Shown here: positions 40,170 to 41,907 of the stretch, one piece after another
How the letters are laid out: each line of letters starts with the position of its first letter
Position numbering within the stretch: position 1 is the first letter of the stretch
DNA from: Martensiomyces pterosporus
Taxonomy: Eukaryota > Kickxellomycota > Kickxellomycetes > Kickxellales > Kickxellaceae
NCBI GenBank assembly: GCA_025201845.1
Contig: MU604052.1
Coordinates: forward strand, 1-41,907
Direction of reading: 5' to 3'
DNA: 41,907 nucleotides
The notes under the pieces: generated by a model
The model's database searches: none
Told to the model about the DNA's origin: nothing
The model's input: the letters and a program-made list of their open reading frames with translations, nothing else
Translations under genes and position numbers: made by a program

Positions 40170-41216
40170 ATGCAACAGGCATTTCAACGAGCATACACGT
40201 CAGTCAGTTTCATTGCCCCCATTGTCGCTGGAAAGATGAGCAGCCAACGGCCGCGCCTCCAGACCATCGCCCAGCTCATACCGCCGCTCACCTACGATCT
40301 CCATAAGGGCGACTGCGGCCGAATTGCAGCCATTGGCGGCTGCGAAGAGTACACTGGAGCGCCATACTTTGTGGCATCCGCAGCGCTGCGTCTAGGCGCT
40401 GACCTTGCCTACGTTGTTTGCGAAAAGGATGCAGCAAATGTGATTAAGGGGTACTCGCCCGACCTTATCGTCAACCCCTACTTGCGTTCGGATGCTAACA
40501 AAGCGGATCACTTGCTGGATAACATCGATAAGAGGGTTTTTCCGCTGCTGAGAAACATGCACGCGGTGTCGGCAGGCTCTGGGCTGGGCAATGACTTGAA
40601 TATGAGGGAGAGCGTGAGACGCGCTATTAAGCATGTGCGCGAGCTCGATATCCCGATCGTATTGGATGCTAATTCGTTGGCAATTGTCTGCGAGACTCCA
40701 GAGATCATTCACGGATATGCCAAGGCCATACTGACACCCAACCAGCCGGAGTTCAAGCGTCTTTGCAAGGCCCTTGGCTTGGATGCTGGTGAGGATGTGG
40801 CAGCGGACAAGCTTGCTCAGACTGTCGCTAGTAAGCTTGGCGGAGTCACCCTTGTTCGCAAGGGCAAATTCGACATAATCACTAATGGCGACCGTCTTTT
40901 CGTGTGCGACGAGACTGGTGGGCTGCGTAGATGCGGCGGACAGGGCGATATACTGAGTGGTGCCACAGCTACCTTTTTGGCGTGGGGCGAGAGATACAAA
41001 GCCGGTGCGTGGAAGCACAGCGGGGACATCAAGGACGAGGATATCCCCATGCTGGCGGCGTTTGCGGCTTGTATGATTACTAGGCATGCGTCGTTTTTGG
41101 CATACGATGAGTGTGGAAGGGCAACTCAGTCAACCAGTGTGCTGGAGCAAGTGGATATTGCGTTTGACAACAAGTTTGAGGAGATCCTAAAGGCCGTCAA
41201 ACCGCCAAAGCTTTGA
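40170..41216 (+). CDS. NAXD: ATP-dependent (S)-NAD(P)H-hydrate dehydratase
   Basis: 348 residues. It is a ribokinase-fold repair enzyme that uses ATP to restore NAD(P)H from the damaged hydrate NAD(P)HX. Family motifs are HKGDCGRIAAIGG..EYTGAP (about 45-64), LDANSLAI, TPNQPEFKRL (Asn191 region) and CGGQGDILSGATATF (255-269) with the catalytic Asp260. Length and motif order match yeast Ykl151c and animal CARKD without a fused epimerase. The first 22 residues (MQQAFQRAYTSVSFIAPIVAGK) could target mitochondria. Met23 (MSSQRPRL, ATG 40236) would give a cytosolic form, and dual targeting is known for this family in other eukaryotes. The usual partner, NAXE epimerase, is not in this window. Confidence 0.93.
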   Translation: MQQAFQRAYTSVSFIAPIVAGKMSSQRPRLQTIAQLIPPLTYDLHKGDCGRIAAIGGCEEYTGAPYFVASAALRLGADLAYVVCEKDAANVIKGYSPDLIVNPYLRSDANKADHLLDNIDKRVFPLLRNMHAVSAGSGLGNDLNMRESVRRAIKHVRELDIPIVLDANSLAIVCETPEIIHGYAKAILTPNQPEFKRLCKALGLDAGEDVAADKLAQTVASKLGGVTLVRKGKFDIITNGDRLFVCDETGGLRRCGGQGDILSGATATFLAWGERYKAGAWKHSGDIKDEDIPMLAAFAACMITRHASFLAYDECGRATQSTSVLEQVDIAFDNKFEEILKAVKPPKL

Positions 41217-41383
41217 ATCTGCGTCCTCGCTCTTTTGCTCCTAATGTACCAGCATATACGGTGTGAAGCAGTGTCTTGTTTTGTGGTCAAAATGGCATGC
41301 ATTTATTGATTAAAAGGATGGACATACCGAGGAGCGGGATGCGCAATGGCAGATGCGTAACGATGAAGTCTAAAAGGCAACGC

Positions 41384-41907
41384 TTAGACCTTGAGGTGGA
41401 TGTAGTTGAAGGAGTTCTTGGGGGCAGTACGGACGCCGTACTTGTGGCGGACATAGTTGTACTCCTCGACAGTGACAGTGTCGCCAGAGACCTTGGTAAC
41501 ATAGGCAACATGGCCAAGAGTACTGCCACCGCTAGTCTGAGCAACGGCACCAGGCACCGGGGTGTTGTTAATAGGAACGCCGGTGGCGCGCGCAGCACCA
41601 GCCCAGCTGTTGGCGTTGCCCCAGGCGGCACCCTTGTACTGGTTGTGGAACTTGACACCCAGGCGCGAGTTGATGCGCCATGCGACAAAGCTGGTGCACT
41701 GGCACTTGTAGTACCTCCAGGGGTCGATTCCATCGCACTCGTTGGGGTAGGGGTAGTCGTCCTTGATGGGTCCAGGGATGTTACCATTGTCGCCCGAAGG
41801 AGGAGGGTTGCTTGGGGGAGGAGGCGGGGTGGAGCCGCCACCGCACTTGGCAGCGACGTAGTTGCTGGTGCCGGTCTTGACGTAGTAGTCGGCAACGTAG
41901 CAGCCAT
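41384..41907 (-). CDS. CHAP-domain secreted hydrolase, C-terminal part
   Basis: 173 codons of an open frame that enters from the right edge and stops at 41384; the N-terminus is outside the window. It starts in a Cys-containing SH3b-like strand segment (GCYVADYYVKTGTSNYVAAK). A Pro-rich linker (STPPPPPSNPPPSGD) follows, then a CHAP amidase/peptidase domain. The nucleophile is the Cys of KCQCTSFVAW (codon 41697-41695), the His is in LGHVAYV (codon 41512-41510), and VEEYNY supplies the usual third polar residue. CHAP enzymes cut peptidoglycan stem peptides or amide links. Fungi have no peptidoglycan, so the target is likely bacterial and the gene plausibly of bacterial origin, but that is inference. 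Similar CHAP proteins occur in early-diverging fungi. Confidence 0.88.
   Translation of the reverse strand, partial: GCYVADYYVKTGTSNYVAAKCGGGSTPPPPPSNPPPSGDNGNIPGPIKDDYPYPNECDGIDPWRYYKCQCTSFVAWRINSRLGVKFHNQYKGAAWGNANSWAGAARATGVPINNTPVPGAVAQTSGGSTLGHVAYVTKVSGDTVTVEEYNYVRHKYGVRTAPKNSFNYIHLKV

Noticed and set aside
41287..41907. 206-codon Thr/Ser/Pro-rich minus-strand frame at the right edge
   Set aside because: It is the shifted reading of the CHAP-domain gene; only the other frame shows the catalytic motifs and conserved residues.

Overview
The window is eukaryotic and fungal. It carries a Vps10 sorting receptor, a fungal-type bZIP factor, a single-finger GATA factor, an Nha1-type plasma-membrane antiporter and a Ctp1-type mitochondrial carrier. 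Introns are few and short (about 90-110 nt), promoters are compact with TATA boxes, and CT-rich leaders precede several ATGs. A 7TM receptor cluster and a secreted CHAP-domain protein suggest an early-diverging, zoosporeless lineage such as the Kickxellales. That placement is inference from family content; no rRNA or tRNA was seen that could settle it.

Layout. 1-1459: no recognisable gene. 1460-8821 (-): a giant sorting receptor with three VPS10 modules. 9348-10199 (+): a sepiapterin-reductase-like SDR, divergent from it. 10652-17998 (+): a 2411-residue membrane-anchored protein built from three START-plus-beta units. Its start lies in a 29-nt first exon that a simple open-frame scan misses. 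19154-20812 (+) bZIP factor and 21077-22006 (-) GATA factor are convergent. 23497-30205 is a cluster of four related 7TM receptor genes: two tandem copies on +, one intact and one decayed copy on -. Interspersed are a small secreted-protein gene with a broken frame and a possible bHLH fragment. 31179-32210 holds a small unknown gene and a weak membrane-protein-like frame. 32377-33366 (-): LigB/DODA-type dioxygenase with an N-terminal membrane anchor. 33932-34894 (+): mitochondrial 3-hydroxyacyl-CoA dehydrogenase, convergent with the citrate carrier at 34973-35952 (-). 37196-39928 (+): Na+/H+ antiporter. 40170-41216 (+): NAD(P)HX dehydratase. 41384-41907 (-): C-terminal part of a CHAP-domain hydrolase that runs off the window.

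Assembly. The 215-N gap at 26829-27043 is flanked by two 465-bp stretches that match at all but two positions. The left one ends exactly at the gap and the right one begins exactly at it. This is the signature of two overlapping contig ends that were never merged, so the apparent tandem duplication is probably false and the locus about 680 bp shorter.

Themes. Lipid and membrane traffic (multi-START protein, Vps10), mitochondrial metabolism (hydroxyacyl-CoA dehydrogenase, citrate carrier, NAD(P)HX repair) and environmental sensing (7TM cluster) sit side by side, but nothing shows they form one pathway. The most novel items are the triple START-beta protein, the triple VPS10 receptor and the 7TM/secreted-protein locus with its pentanucleotide frame break.
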